A stretch of DNA of 43,825 bases from the IMG/VR virus record IMGVR_UViG_3300021963_000233, positions 1 to 43,825 of that record; one strand, given 5' to 3'. Below the pieces are notes generated by a model. It was not told where the DNA came from. It saw only the letters and a list, made by a program, of their open reading frames with translations, and did no database searches. This stretch comes from a virus. Both the position numbers and the translations under genes were made by a program. Positions 16,321 through 23,699 of this stretch are shown one piece after another. The first letter of the stretch is position 1. Each line of letters starts with the position of its first letter.

Positions 16321-17073
16321 ATGAAAAGAATAAGGTTCATACCACAAAATCAATATGTGTTAAATAACCTTAATCCACCAAGACCAACCAGACAATATCT
16401 CCCAAAGTGGTACAAAGATGGAGAGTCTGCTATTTTTAGCGATACGTTAAAAAAAGCCAACCTAAACGACGCAAATATACATGGTGGGATGAAGTCTTGT
16501 ATACCATTTTTTGATGCAATGGCTTCTGGCTACATTATGGAAACTTGGGAGTCTATAGAAGTTTATGAAAATTATGAAAATATTCTTAAATGGAGATATG
16601 TAGAAAAAAATCCATATACCGATGAGTGGGAAGAAAAAACTCATGTTCAACTAAACATGATAGAAGAAAGACACGGAGATAGCGGGTCTACAATACCAAG
16701 ACCACAAGGACATTCTAGCAATCATATGATTTTTCAAGGAAGGTGGGGAGTGAGACTTCCAAGAGGATGGAGTTTATTAATCACCCATCCATTTAATAGA
16801 TGGGACCTGCCTTTCACAACTACCTCGGGAATAATTGATTCTGATGAGTGGTGGACTAGTGGAAATATTCCATTCTTTTTTAAGGAGGGGTGGACGGGAA
16901 TAATTCCAGCAGGAACTCCTATATGTCAGTTAATGCCAATAAAAAGAAGTTCGTGGGTGGCTCATATTAGTGTTTTAAGCACTCCAAGAAATAATTATCT
17001 TTCTGAAAAAGTCGGAGGTAAAAGTATTGGTTGGTATAAAAAGAATATCTGGGTAAAGAAACAGTATGACTAA
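16321..17073 (+). CDS. Conserved phage protein, DUF6065-like family, copy 1
   Basis: A 250-residue protein, first of three paralogues in the cassette. Shared landmarks are a start with IRFIP, a P-x-W-[YF]-K segment, K-x-C-[IV]-P-[FV]-x-D-x-[FM]-x-[ST]-GY, then GVRLPRGWSLLITHPFNR-x-DLPF, GIIDSD at 170-175, a PFF strand and AGTPICQLMPIKR near 197-208. The order P-x-G, G-[IV]-[IV]-D-[ST]-D, I-x2-GTP-x2-Q resembles the beta-barrel core of dUTPase/dCTP deaminase, but the nucleotide-binding motif GRSS and the C-terminal Gly-rich arm are not seen. Function is unknown. It overlaps the next gene by 8 bases. Confidence 0.65.
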   Translation: MKRIRFIPQNQYVLNNLNPPRPTRQYLPKWYKDGESAIFSDTLKKANLNDANIHGGMKSCIPFFDAMASGYIMETWESIEVYENYENILKWRYVEKNPYTDEWEEKTHVQLNMIEERHGDSGSTIPRPQGHSSNHMIFQGRWGVRLPRGWSLLITHPFNRWDLPFTTTSGIIDSDEWWTSGNIPFFFKEGWTGIIPAGTPICQLMPIKRSSWVAHISVLSTPRNNYLSEKVGGKSIGWYKKNIWVKKQYD

Positions 17074-18058
17074 AATTTTTGTCTCTGTTCCATCTGTTCA
17101 AGATACAGAATACTATAAGACACTTAAAGATATTTTTGAAAATTCAGATAATCCGCAAAACATATTTGTTGGTTCTGCTCATTCAATTCCATTTAAAAAT
17201 TCTAGAATAATACAAGAAACCAAAAATCTAACTAATAAATATTCTAAAAATGTTAGGTTAAAGTTTTTAAATAAATATAGAGCAGAAGGTGTCGGGTTCG
17301 GCAGGCTTGAATCAATGAGCATGTATGACGGCGAAGACTATGTTTTACAAATAGACTCTCATACTCTTCTTACTAAATCATGGGACAGCAAACTTTTACA
17401 AAGTTATGAAGAAGCAAAATCTTTTTCTAAATCTAAAAAAACAATTATGTCTTGTTATCTTCCAGGATATCTATATGTTTCCGAATCACAAAGACAGTTT
17501 AATGAAAATAAAAATCCTATGTATGCATGTTATTTAACGGAAGAAGATAAAAAGGCTGGCGTAGATAAAGATAAAGTTGAAATATGGGACAGCATATATT
17601 CATTAATTCCTAGGTGGACAACTCCAATAAATTTAGATTTTTATGATTTCATTAATAGCCGCTACACATTTGCTAGAAAATTAAATGCTAATTTTATATT
17701 TTCAGATCGTCAATTTGCTGAAGATTATAAGTATATTATTCCATGGAATTTTCTTTTTTTTGAAGAAGAATTTATAATGTCTGTAGAAGCACACTCTCTC
17801 GGGTACTCTTTTGTTCATCCTAATTTTAACTTTTTCCTTGGCCATATATATTCAAATCAATATAATGAGTTCTATTCAAGGAGTAGCGCCGTTGACCCGT
17901 CATGTGATAGAATTAACGAAGCAAAAAGACTAATAAATGAATACTTTGAAACTGAAAATAATAAAATAAAACTAAAAAAATATTGCGAATATGCTGGACT
18001 TTCTTATCCAGAAATGCATTCAGTTTCTTTAAAATACCTACCAAAAGGACATATATGA
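17066..18058 (+). CDS. GT60-type glycosyltransferase (Skp1 hydroxyproline GlcNAc-transferase-like)
   Basis: A 330-residue GT-A fold transferase. The N-terminus IFVSVPSVQDTEYYKTLKDIFENSDNPQNIFVG is the opening strand-helix unit of the PF11397 family. Residues 84-110 (SMYDGEDYVLQIDSHTLLTKSWDSKL) carry the characteristic DSH (97-99), the metal-binding D-x-H that replaces D-x-D in this family. Near residue 230, FLFFEEEFIMSVEAHSLGYSFVHPN matches the family's second conserved block, and FLGHIYS follows. Dictyostelium Gnt1 of this family adds GlcNAc to hydroxyproline of Skp1. A prolyl-hydroxylase-like gene lies two genes downstream. The sugar donor and acceptor in this phage are not known. The start overlaps the upstream gene by 8 bases. 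Confidence 0.8.
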   Translation: MTKIFVSVPSVQDTEYYKTLKDIFENSDNPQNIFVGSAHSIPFKNSRIIQETKNLTNKYSKNVRLKFLNKYRAEGVGFGRLESMSMYDGEDYVLQIDSHTLLTKSWDSKLLQSYEEAKSFSKSKKTIMSCYLPGYLYVSESQRQFNENKNPMYACYLTEEDKKAGVDKDKVEIWDSIYSLIPRWTTPINLDFYDFINSRYTFARKLNANFIFSDRQFAEDYKYIIPWNFLFFEEEFIMSVEAHSLGYSFVHPNFNFFLGHIYSNQYNEFYSRSSAVDPSCDRINEAKRLINEYFETENNKIKLKKYCEYAGLSYPEMHSVSLKYLPKGHI

Positions 18059-18798
18059 AAGAAATAGAGTTTATCCCAGTAGAATCCACAGGGACCAATA
18101 GCGTGGAGGTTATTCCAGCGATTAAAAGAATACCCCCCTGGTTTAAAAAGATTGAGTCTTTAAGAAAATTTTATAAAAATATACCTAATCAAAAAGAAGA
18201 TTTTACAATTAAAAAATGCATCCCCGTCCTTGATGCTTTCACTACAGGATATTATTTAACAACCAAGTACGATATGGAATGGACGATAAATCAAGAAGGT
18301 CAACATGTTTGCTCCTGTGATGCAAAATTAGTTGAAGGGGGAGGCAAGCCAGTAACTATGCACCCATTTGAGCAAATCAGAGATATTGAACTAGGTAGTA
18401 TATATAATGAATACGCCTATAAATTTACAAATCCATTTGTAATAAAGACTCCCCCTGGCTATAGTTGTATATTTACACATCCATTTAATCAAATATCTCC
18501 TTTCTACACATTAACTGGAGTTGTTGATACTGATATGCACCCTCTTGCAGTACAATTTCCATTTTTAATGGTAAAGGGATTCGAAGGAAAAATTTCGGCT
18601 GGGACCCCCATAGTACAGATAATTCCATTTAAAAGAGAGGACTGGAAAATGTATAATGTACGCCCTAGCAAACAAGATAGAAGAGACAATGAACGGGCAC
18701 AAGATGAATTTTATATGAGCAGGTATAATTTAGAAAGTGGAGCGCCTACAGGCGGAGAATACAAAAAGAAGTATAGAAAACCAAAGAAATATTTGTAG
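18055..18798 (+). CDS. Conserved phage protein, DUF6065-like family, copy 2
   Basis: A 247-residue paralogue of the proteins at 16321 and 19400. The start at 18055 overlaps the transferase stop as ATGA and has AAAAGGA just upstream; a longer in-frame start would lie deep inside the transferase gene. Landmarks: IEFIPVEST, IPPWFKKI, KKCIPVLDAFTTGYY, IKTPPGYSCIFTHPFNQ, GVVDTD at 155-160, and SAGTPIVQIIPFKRE near 182-196. The C-terminus is lysine- and arginine-rich (YKKKYRKPKKYL). As in the other copies, the core motif order suggests a dUTPase-like beta barrel without the catalytic set. Function unknown. Confidence 0.65.
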   Translation: MKEIEFIPVESTGTNSVEVIPAIKRIPPWFKKIESLRKFYKNIPNQKEDFTIKKCIPVLDAFTTGYYLTTKYDMEWTINQEGQHVCSCDAKLVEGGGKPVTMHPFEQIRDIELGSIYNEYAYKFTNPFVIKTPPGYSCIFTHPFNQISPFYTLTGVVDTDMHPLAVQFPFLMVKGFEGKISAGTPIVQIIPFKREDWKMYNVRPSKQDRRDNERAQDEFYMSRYNLESGAPTGGEYKKKYRKPKKYL

Positions 18799-18805
18799 GA
18801 GAACA

Positions 18806-19396
18806 ATGTATACAGAATTAGCACAGGCTATTTTTCAATATGAGTTTCCAGAAGATATTGCTAAACAAACAATAAAGCAATTAAATAAAACCTCCGAGTC
18901 TGATTGGCAACAATCCTTAATTGGTAATAATGAGTTAAAATCATACATTAGGTCAAGTTCTGGACTGGCTCTAGATGTCTTTATGCCCGATCTTTCCCAG
19001 AAAGTAAGACAAAATTTTTATTCATGTGTAAAGCACTACACAAACTATTTTGATATTATTGTTACACAAGATGAGGGCCTAAATGTTTTAAAGTATGAGA
19101 ACTCAGACTCATACGATTTCCATGTAGATGGCTCTTGGGATATGTATAGAACAGTGTCCGCTTTGATTTATTTGAATCCATCTCAGTATGAAGGTGGAGA
19201 AACATACTTTAAACATTTTGATATTTCAGTAAAGCCGGAAAATCCATCAATAGTATTGTTCCCATCAGATTACGCATATTTACATGCTGCAATGCCAGTA
19301 ACAAAGGGTAAAAAATATGTAATTGTTTCTTGGATGAATGACAAGCCAAAAAATTTAATGCAGCAACCACCTAACGCATGTGCTTGTTCTAGGTGA
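18806..19396 (+). CDS. 2-oxoglutarate/Fe(II) dioxygenase, prolyl 4-hydroxylase-like
   Basis: A 196-residue dioxygenase. The start at 18806 is chosen over an earlier in-frame ATG because AGGAG lies 4 nt before it and because it starts just after the previous stop. Iron ligands are His106 and Asp108 (FHVDGSW) and His160 (YLHAAMPV). Lys170, ten residues on in TKGKKYVIVSW, is in the place of the residue that binds the 2-oxoglutarate carboxylate (often arginine or lysine). LIYLNP...YEGGETYF is the usual strand between them. The family hydroxylates proline in proteins, and other members act on nucleic acids or small molecules. Its place beside a GT60-type transferase favours protein-proline hydroxylation, by inference only. 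Confidence 0.82.
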   Translation: MYTELAQAIFQYEFPEDIAKQTIKQLNKTSESDWQQSLIGNNELKSYIRSSSGLALDVFMPDLSQKVRQNFYSCVKHYTNYFDIIVTQDEGLNVLKYENSDSYDFHVDGSWDMYRTVSALIYLNPSQYEGGETYFKHFDISVKPENPSIVLFPSDYAYLHAAMPVTKGKKYVIVSWMNDKPKNLMQQPPNACACSR

Positions 19397-19399
19397 AAA

Positions 19400-20134
19400 A
19401 TGTTTAAAAGAAAACAACTTTCAAATACAATAAAATGGATTCCTTATTCTATACATTCATGGCAAAAAGTAAGATTTCCACAACCATCTAAATCATATAT
19501 ACCTCAATGGTATAAAGATATTCCTTTGTGGGAAGGAAATAAAAAAAATGTAAAAATTTTTAAAGATGGATCATGGGAGTCTAATGCTACATTAAAAAAG
19601 TGTGTTCCTTTTATGGATACATTTTTAACTGGATATATACAAGAACTTTGGTGTGACGTTATATTTTATGAAAATGATGATGGATCTATTGGCTATGAAC
19701 ATAATGGAAAAATAGACCCTATCTCAAAAAGAGAATCAAAACTTCTCCCAAATAATGGAATGTGGCATAATGAAGAATTTGTTTGGAAAACTCAATGGGA
19801 GCCTAAAACTCCAGAAGGATATAGTAGTTTATATATTCATCCATTAAATAGAATAGATCTTCCATTTTATACATTAAGCGGAATTATTGATACTGATGAT
19901 TGGCCTATAGCCGGGAACTATCCGTTTCTACTTAACAAAAATTTCCTTGGTGAGATAAAAAGAGGAACGCCCATGTATCAAATTATACCTATAAAAAGAG
20001 AAACTTGGGTTTCAGAAGAAGTTGAGTTTAATAAAAATATTGAAAAAGAAATAAATGAAAAGGTGTCAACAGTAAAGTCACATATTGTTGATGGATATAG
20101 AAATGAATTTTGGAAAAAGAAAAACTATGGATAA
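19400..20134 (+). CDS. Conserved phage protein, DUF6065-like family, copy 3
   Basis: A 244-residue third paralogue. Landmarks: IKWIPYS, SKSYIPQWYKDIP, KKCVPFMDTFLTGY, KTPEGYSSLYIHPLNRIDLPFYTLSGIIDTD (GIIDTD at 161-166), NYPFLL, and RGTPMYQIIPIKRETW near 188-203. It is closest by eye to copy 1 in the HPxNR-x-DLPF block. The gene starts 3 nt after the dioxygenase stop, with AGGTG 4 nt before the ATG, and overlaps the methyltransferase by 8 bases. It has only one cysteine in the conserved KKC-[IV]-P motif plus one elsewhere. Function unknown. Confidence 0.65.
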   Translation: MFKRKQLSNTIKWIPYSIHSWQKVRFPQPSKSYIPQWYKDIPLWEGNKKNVKIFKDGSWESNATLKKCVPFMDTFLTGYIQELWCDVIFYENDDGSIGYEHNGKIDPISKRESKLLPNNGMWHNEEFVWKTQWEPKTPEGYSSLYIHPLNRIDLPFYTLSGIIDTDDWPIAGNYPFLLNKNFLGEIKRGTPMYQIIPIKRETWVSEEVEFNKNIEKEINEKVSTVKSHIVDGYRNEFWKKKNYG

Positions 20135-20849
20135 AATAATATTTTTAAATGAGGATGCGGCTAATCTAAGTCTTCCAGATGAGTCTGTAGACTTAATTTT
20201 AACTGGCCCACCGTACTTTGGGGTCGATCCATTTAGGTATGGTGGAGACCATACAAAGCAAATTAACTATGTAGAGAATGAAAAACAATATGTAGAAAAG
20301 TTAATTGAGGCTACTAAAGAGTTTAAAAGAATTTTAAAGAAAAATGGTAGCCTTATAATTAACTTAAACTTTCCAATAACATACAGGTATTATGTGGAAG
20401 TTGTCGATAATGAAATTCTTAAATATGGATCGACATTTTTATGGGACTATTCCGATGAAGAGAAATTGCCAAATACGGAAAAATTTTTTCAAACCCATCA
20501 AACTTGGTTACATTTCTATAAAGGTGATACATTCCATGAGAACCCGTTTGGTGTAAAAAAACATAGTGGATCAGTTTTAAGAGTAAAGTTCAATAATGCA
20601 CATACAGAAAAAGAACAGGAACTAGGGAAGCACGGATTCATCCTGGATGCGTATTCTATAGATATAGCAGAACATTTTATTAAAACCTATAGCGCACCAA
20701 AATCCGTTGTCATGGACCCGTTTGGAGGGTCAGGAGTCGCTGCTGTTACAGCCTACATGAATGATAGGATTGGAATAACAAATGATATCTCCCCTGAGTC
20801 CGTTGAATTAGCCAAGAAAAGATTTGAGATCTACACTAAAAGTGACTAA
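20127..20849 (+). CDS. DNA methyltransferase, N6-adenine/N4-cytosine type
   Basis: A 240-residue amino-methyltransferase of the N6_N4_Mtase family with beta-class order. Catalytic motif IV comes first (TGPPYFG, residues 26-32) and the AdoMet-binding motif I comes last (DPFGGSG, 197-203, followed by a helix and an acidic GITNDIS). The start at 20127 is taken because it begins right before the DKIIFLNEDA strand and overlaps the upstream gene by 8 bases. The catalytic tetrapeptide is GPPY rather than the usual SPPY or DPPY, so base specificity is hard to call. No restriction partner is visible, so a solitary protective or regulatory methylase is likely. Confidence 0.85.
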   Translation: MDKIIFLNEDAANLSLPDESVDLILTGPPYFGVDPFRYGGDHTKQINYVENEKQYVEKLIEATKEFKRILKKNGSLIINLNFPITYRYYVEVVDNEILKYGSTFLWDYSDEEKLPNTEKFFQTHQTWLHFYKGDTFHENPFGVKKHSGSVLRVKFNNAHTEKEQELGKHGFILDAYSIDIAEHFIKTYSAPKSVVMDPFGGSGVAAVTAYMNDRIGITNDISPESVELAKKRFEIYTKSD

Positions 20850-20896
20850 TATATGTAAAAAATCTGTTTCGGCTGGCGGATCAATTAGAATTAGAG

Positions 20897-20902
20897 TATA
20901 AT
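20897..20902 (+). promoter_or_regulatory. TATAAT box, leaderless-type promoter
   Basis: TATAAT ends 6 nt before the ATG at 20909 and there is no Shine-Dalgarno sequence, so transcription probably starts at the ATG. It lies in the short gap after the methyltransferase and would open a new transcript for the LamG-like protein. Confidence 0.5.
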
Positions 20903-20908
20903 TCTAGT

Positions 20909-21757
20909 ATGATTAAATACCTTGGTGCAGTTGGGGCTTTCATACGTTTAAATGATAGTGAAAATAAGACGTATAAGTTGTTGGAGATTTTTTCTTCTTC
21001 CGCCGCTTCCGAATTGCTATTTTCTGCAAGTGTCAATAATTTGAACGGATCGGTGATAATAAATACCGCCTCAACATCTATATATGTCAATGGATATACT
21101 GCATCAGTTCTGCCGTCCCAACAATGGGCGCACTTGACATTATCCTTTGACAATAAGTTATGGACCTATGACAATAATAATTTCCTTATTAGATTTGGTC
21201 ATTCTGGTTCAAGTAATTTCAACCTACAAAATGTTTATATTTTAGATAATTCATTTAGTTCCTCTGCCGCTGCGTTCTTACATGAAGAATTTACGGGCGG
21301 GACCAGCATGAAGGTCCGTGTATCTGACTCAGCATCTTATTCTTTTAATATTACTGATGCGATAGAAACTAATTTTATTTCAGCATCAACAAATGTCATC
21401 TATCAGCCATTGAAGAATCAAAATAGGTACGCCTTTGATCTATACGCAGCGACGGAAGACAGTCTATCTAGGTTTGTTTCAGCGTCTTTGATGACTAATG
21501 ATAATCTTTATGTAGACACCGTTGGACTAATTCCAGGGTCTAAAGTTTTATCTCTAGCAGATAATCAGGTGTATGAACTTACAGCATCATCTAATTTATC
21601 TATAGTAAGTGCATCTGTTGGAGATATATTTAAAGTTCTCTATGGTCAGTATTTGTCAAATACATTCTTTGCAAAGTCTAGTGCGTCGTTCACAATTAGC
21701 CCTGCTAGGGTAAAAATTGCTTCATATGTGAACAGAATACAGCCAAATAACACTTAA
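20909..21757 (+). CDS. LamG-like structural protein
   Basis: A 282-residue Ser/Ala/Asn-rich protein. The first 110 residues have the strand order of a laminin-G domain: GAVGAFIRLND, KLLEIFSSS, GSVIINTASTSIYVNGYTAS, QQWAHLTLSFDNKLW, FLIRFGHSGSSNFNLQNVYILDN. The rest (FISASTNVIYQPLKNQNRYAFDLYAATEDSLSRFVSASL ... ADNQVYELTASSNL) is a second beta domain. Composition matches the fibre proteins at the left. It stands alone between the methyltransferase and the portal region, with its own -10 box. A surface or carbohydrate-binding role is inferred from the fold pattern. Confidence 0.6.
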   Translation: MIKYLGAVGAFIRLNDSENKTYKLLEIFSSSAASELLFSASVNNLNGSVIINTASTSIYVNGYTASVLPSQQWAHLTLSFDNKLWTYDNNNFLIRFGHSGSSNFNLQNVYILDNSFSSSAAAFLHEEFTGGTSMKVRVSDSASYSFNITDAIETNFISASTNVIYQPLKNQNRYAFDLYAATEDSLSRFVSASLMTNDNLYVDTVGLIPGSKVLSLADNQVYELTASSNLSIVSASVGDIFKVLYGQYLSNTFFAKSSASFTISPARVKIASYVNRIQPNNT

Positions 21758-21762
21758 TATGA

Positions 21763-21768
21763 TATTAT
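21763..21768 (+). promoter_or_regulatory. TATTAT box with extended -10, leaderless-type promoter
   Basis: TGATATTAT (TG-n-TATTAT) ends 7 nt before the ATG at 21776. Only a weak AGG precedes the ATG, so a leaderless transcript is the simplest reading. It would start the portal operon. Confidence 0.5.
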
Positions 21769-21775
21769 CAGGTAC

Positions 21776-22102
21776 ATGGGACTACAAGTAGTAAGAGATA
21801 AGAGCAGTTACGGTATATATGTATGGCTTCTGCCAGAAGGCGGAGTCTTTAAGGATGATGATAATAACGTTCTTAATATTCCTTCTGAAAGAGGAGATAT
21901 CACAAAGATGGCGGAGATTCGTAAAGCCGCCGCTCATTATGGACAGCCAGAAGGACAAGCAGTATTCATTCCTGGAATTGGTCGGGTAACAGAAGAAGAA
22001 TACCAAGAAGACAAGTATAGAATGGAAAACGGCCTTCTATCTTATGGAGATACGGGAGCATGGAAAGATGCAGCAAGAACCAGAAGATCTTTGGATCAAT
22101 GA
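21776..22102 (+). CDS. Small conserved protein preceding the portal
   Basis: A 108-residue protein: MGLQVVRDKSSYGIYVWLLPEGG, VLNIPSERGDITKMAEIRKAAAHYGQPEGQAVFIPGIGRVTEEEY, GAWKDAARTRRSLDQ. Actinophages have a short protein of this kind directly before the portal gene (from memory). Function is unknown; the position suggests a head or packaging-related role. It overlaps the portal start by 35 bases. Confidence 0.65.
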   Translation: MGLQVVRDKSSYGIYVWLLPEGGVFKDDDNNVLNIPSERGDITKMAEIRKAAAHYGQPEGQAVFIPGIGRVTEEEYQEDKYRMENGLLSYGDTGAWKDAARTRRSLDQ

Positions 22103-23669
22103 AGTAAACCTTAGCAAGTCTATAGGTCAAGAATCCTTTATTGCTTCAGAAAAAGATGACTTTCGTCAGGATGCTGACGATATTTTGTCGTTAAACGGAC
22201 TCTCTCAAAACTTTAAGCGTTCTGCTCGTAGAAAAATTAGCAAGTCATTAATTACTGCTGGCGGAGAAATAGTAACCGCTGAAGACAATATGTATTCTGG
22301 TGATGGGGCTACTTCTAAGCAAATCATTCCAGATAAGTACGGGTACGGCATCTTTGATGTTGTTGAGCCTCTTTACAATCAGGCGGCACTTGCTAAAATT
22401 TATGAACTTTCCGCTGCAAACTATTCAGCCATCAATGCTAAAGTAGCAAATATTGTTGGCCTGGGGTACGATCTTGTTCCAACAATCAACGTTATGGAGA
22501 GACTTGAGTCCATTAGTAATGAAGAAGAACTTGGGAGAGTAAGAAGAAACCTTGCTCGTCAAAAGCACCGTATCGTTGACTGGCTAGAAACAAGAAATGA
22601 CGATGACACATTTACCATGACACTTATGAAAGCCTATATTGATGCCGAATCAACAGGAAACGGGTACATTGAAATAGGCAGAAAGACAACTGGAGAAATT
22701 GGTTACATTGGTCATATCCCTGCTCCTACGATGAGAGTACGTCGCCTCCGTGACGGATTTGTTCAAATTGTTAACGGTAAGGCTGTATTCTTCCGTAATT
22801 TCCAAGGTGAAGAAAAGAATCCTATTACCACCGACCCTAGACCAAACGAAATAATCCATATTAAGAATTACACCCCAACAAATACTTACTATGGACTACC
22901 TGCAATTGTGGCGGCAAAGAATGCAATGGCAGGAAATGAATTTGCCTCTCGCTTTAATCTAGAGTATTTTGAGAACAAGGCTGTCCCCCGCTATATTTTC
23001 TGGCTTAAGGGTGCAAAGATGAGCCGCGCAGCAGAAGAAAGATTGTTTGAATTTTTCCAAGGTAATCTGCGCGGACAGTCCCATAGAACCGCTATCATTC
23101 CTATCCCTGGAGATACACCAGATAACAAGGTAGAAATGAAGATGGAGCCGATTGAAACTAATATCCAAGACTCATCATTCAATAACTATAAAAAGATGAA
23201 TAAGGATGAAATCCTTATGGCTCACCGCGTTCCTGCCTCAAAGGTTGGTGCTACGGACGGTATTGGTTTGGCGGCAGCAAGAGAATCAGATAGAACATTC
23301 AAGGAACAAGTATGTCGTCCAGCACAAGACGCCCTTGAAAAGAAAATCAATAGAATCATTGCTGAAAAAACGGACGCATTCAAATTTGAATTTAATGAAC
23401 TTACTCTTACTGATGAAGAAACTAGATCTAAGATTGACGAGCGCTATTTGAGAATGCAAGTAATTGTTCCAAATGAAGTAAGAGAAAGACTGGGAATGTC
23501 TACACTTCCTAGTGGTGATGAGCCAGTTGTTCTTAATGCTCAACAAAGAGCAGAGCAAACGGCTCAGACAACTCGCAATAGAGTAAGAGACCAAAATAGA
23601 TCTTCTAACGCCCCAGACATAGATGAAACAGGACGGGCAACACAAGGAGAAGGTAGGCAGCAAAATTAA
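22068..23669 (+). CDS. Portal protein
   Basis: A 533-residue portal, the dodecameric channel through which DNA enters and leaves the head. It matches the PBSX/SPP1-like portal type: SAANYSAINAKVANIVGLGYDLVP, a helix-rich middle, MKAYIDAESTGNGYIEIGR, NEIIHIKNYTPTNTYYGLPAIVAA and the NRYFLEYFENKAVP-like segment, then EILMAHRVPASKVG, the usual C-terminal block. The start at 22068 has GGGAG 9 nt upstream; an in-frame ATG at 22044 lacks a clear ribosome site. The C-terminal 50 residues are Gln/Arg-rich and probably disordered. It is followed by the protease after a 30-nt gap with a new -10 box. Confidence 0.88.
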   Translation: MQQEPEDLWINEVNLSKSIGQESFIASEKDDFRQDADDILSLNGLSQNFKRSARRKISKSLITAGGEIVTAEDNMYSGDGATSKQIIPDKYGYGIFDVVEPLYNQAALAKIYELSAANYSAINAKVANIVGLGYDLVPTINVMERLESISNEEELGRVRRNLARQKHRIVDWLETRNDDDTFTMTLMKAYIDAESTGNGYIEIGRKTTGEIGYIGHIPAPTMRVRRLRDGFVQIVNGKAVFFRNFQGEEKNPITTDPRPNEIIHIKNYTPTNTYYGLPAIVAAKNAMAGNEFASRFNLEYFENKAVPRYIFWLKGAKMSRAAEERLFEFFQGNLRGQSHRTAIIPIPGDTPDNKVEMKMEPIETNIQDSSFNNYKKMNKDEILMAHRVPASKVGATDGIGLAAARESDRTFKEQVCRPAQDALEKKINRIIAEKTDAFKFEFNELTLTDEETRSKIDERYLRMQVIVPNEVRERLGMSTLPSGDEPVVLNAQQRAEQTAQTTRNRVRDQNRSSNAPDIDETGRATQGEGRQQN

Positions 23670-23679
23670 TAAGACTATA

Positions 23680-23690
23680 TATAATATAAT
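23680..23690 (+). promoter_or_regulatory. Tandem TATAAT boxes, leaderless-type promoter
   Basis: TATAAT at 23680-23685 and again at 23685-23690, sharing a base, then 9 nt to the ATG at 23700. No Shine-Dalgarno sequence lies in the A+T-only spacer. This would start a transcript for protease, scaffold and capsid, ending at the hairpin at 27113. Confidence 0.5.
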
Positions 23691-23699
23691 TTAATTGTT

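Noticed and set aside
17983-18054. Earlier in-frame start for the second DUF6065-like paralogue
   Set aside because: It lies within the transferase gene; the paralogues begin at the IEFIP motif, which the ATG at 18055 provides with an ATGA overlap.
18737-18805. Earlier in-frame ATG for the dioxygenase
   Set aside because: It would overlap the preceding gene by 62 bases and adds a charged stretch unlike the family, while AGGAG precedes the ATG at 18806.
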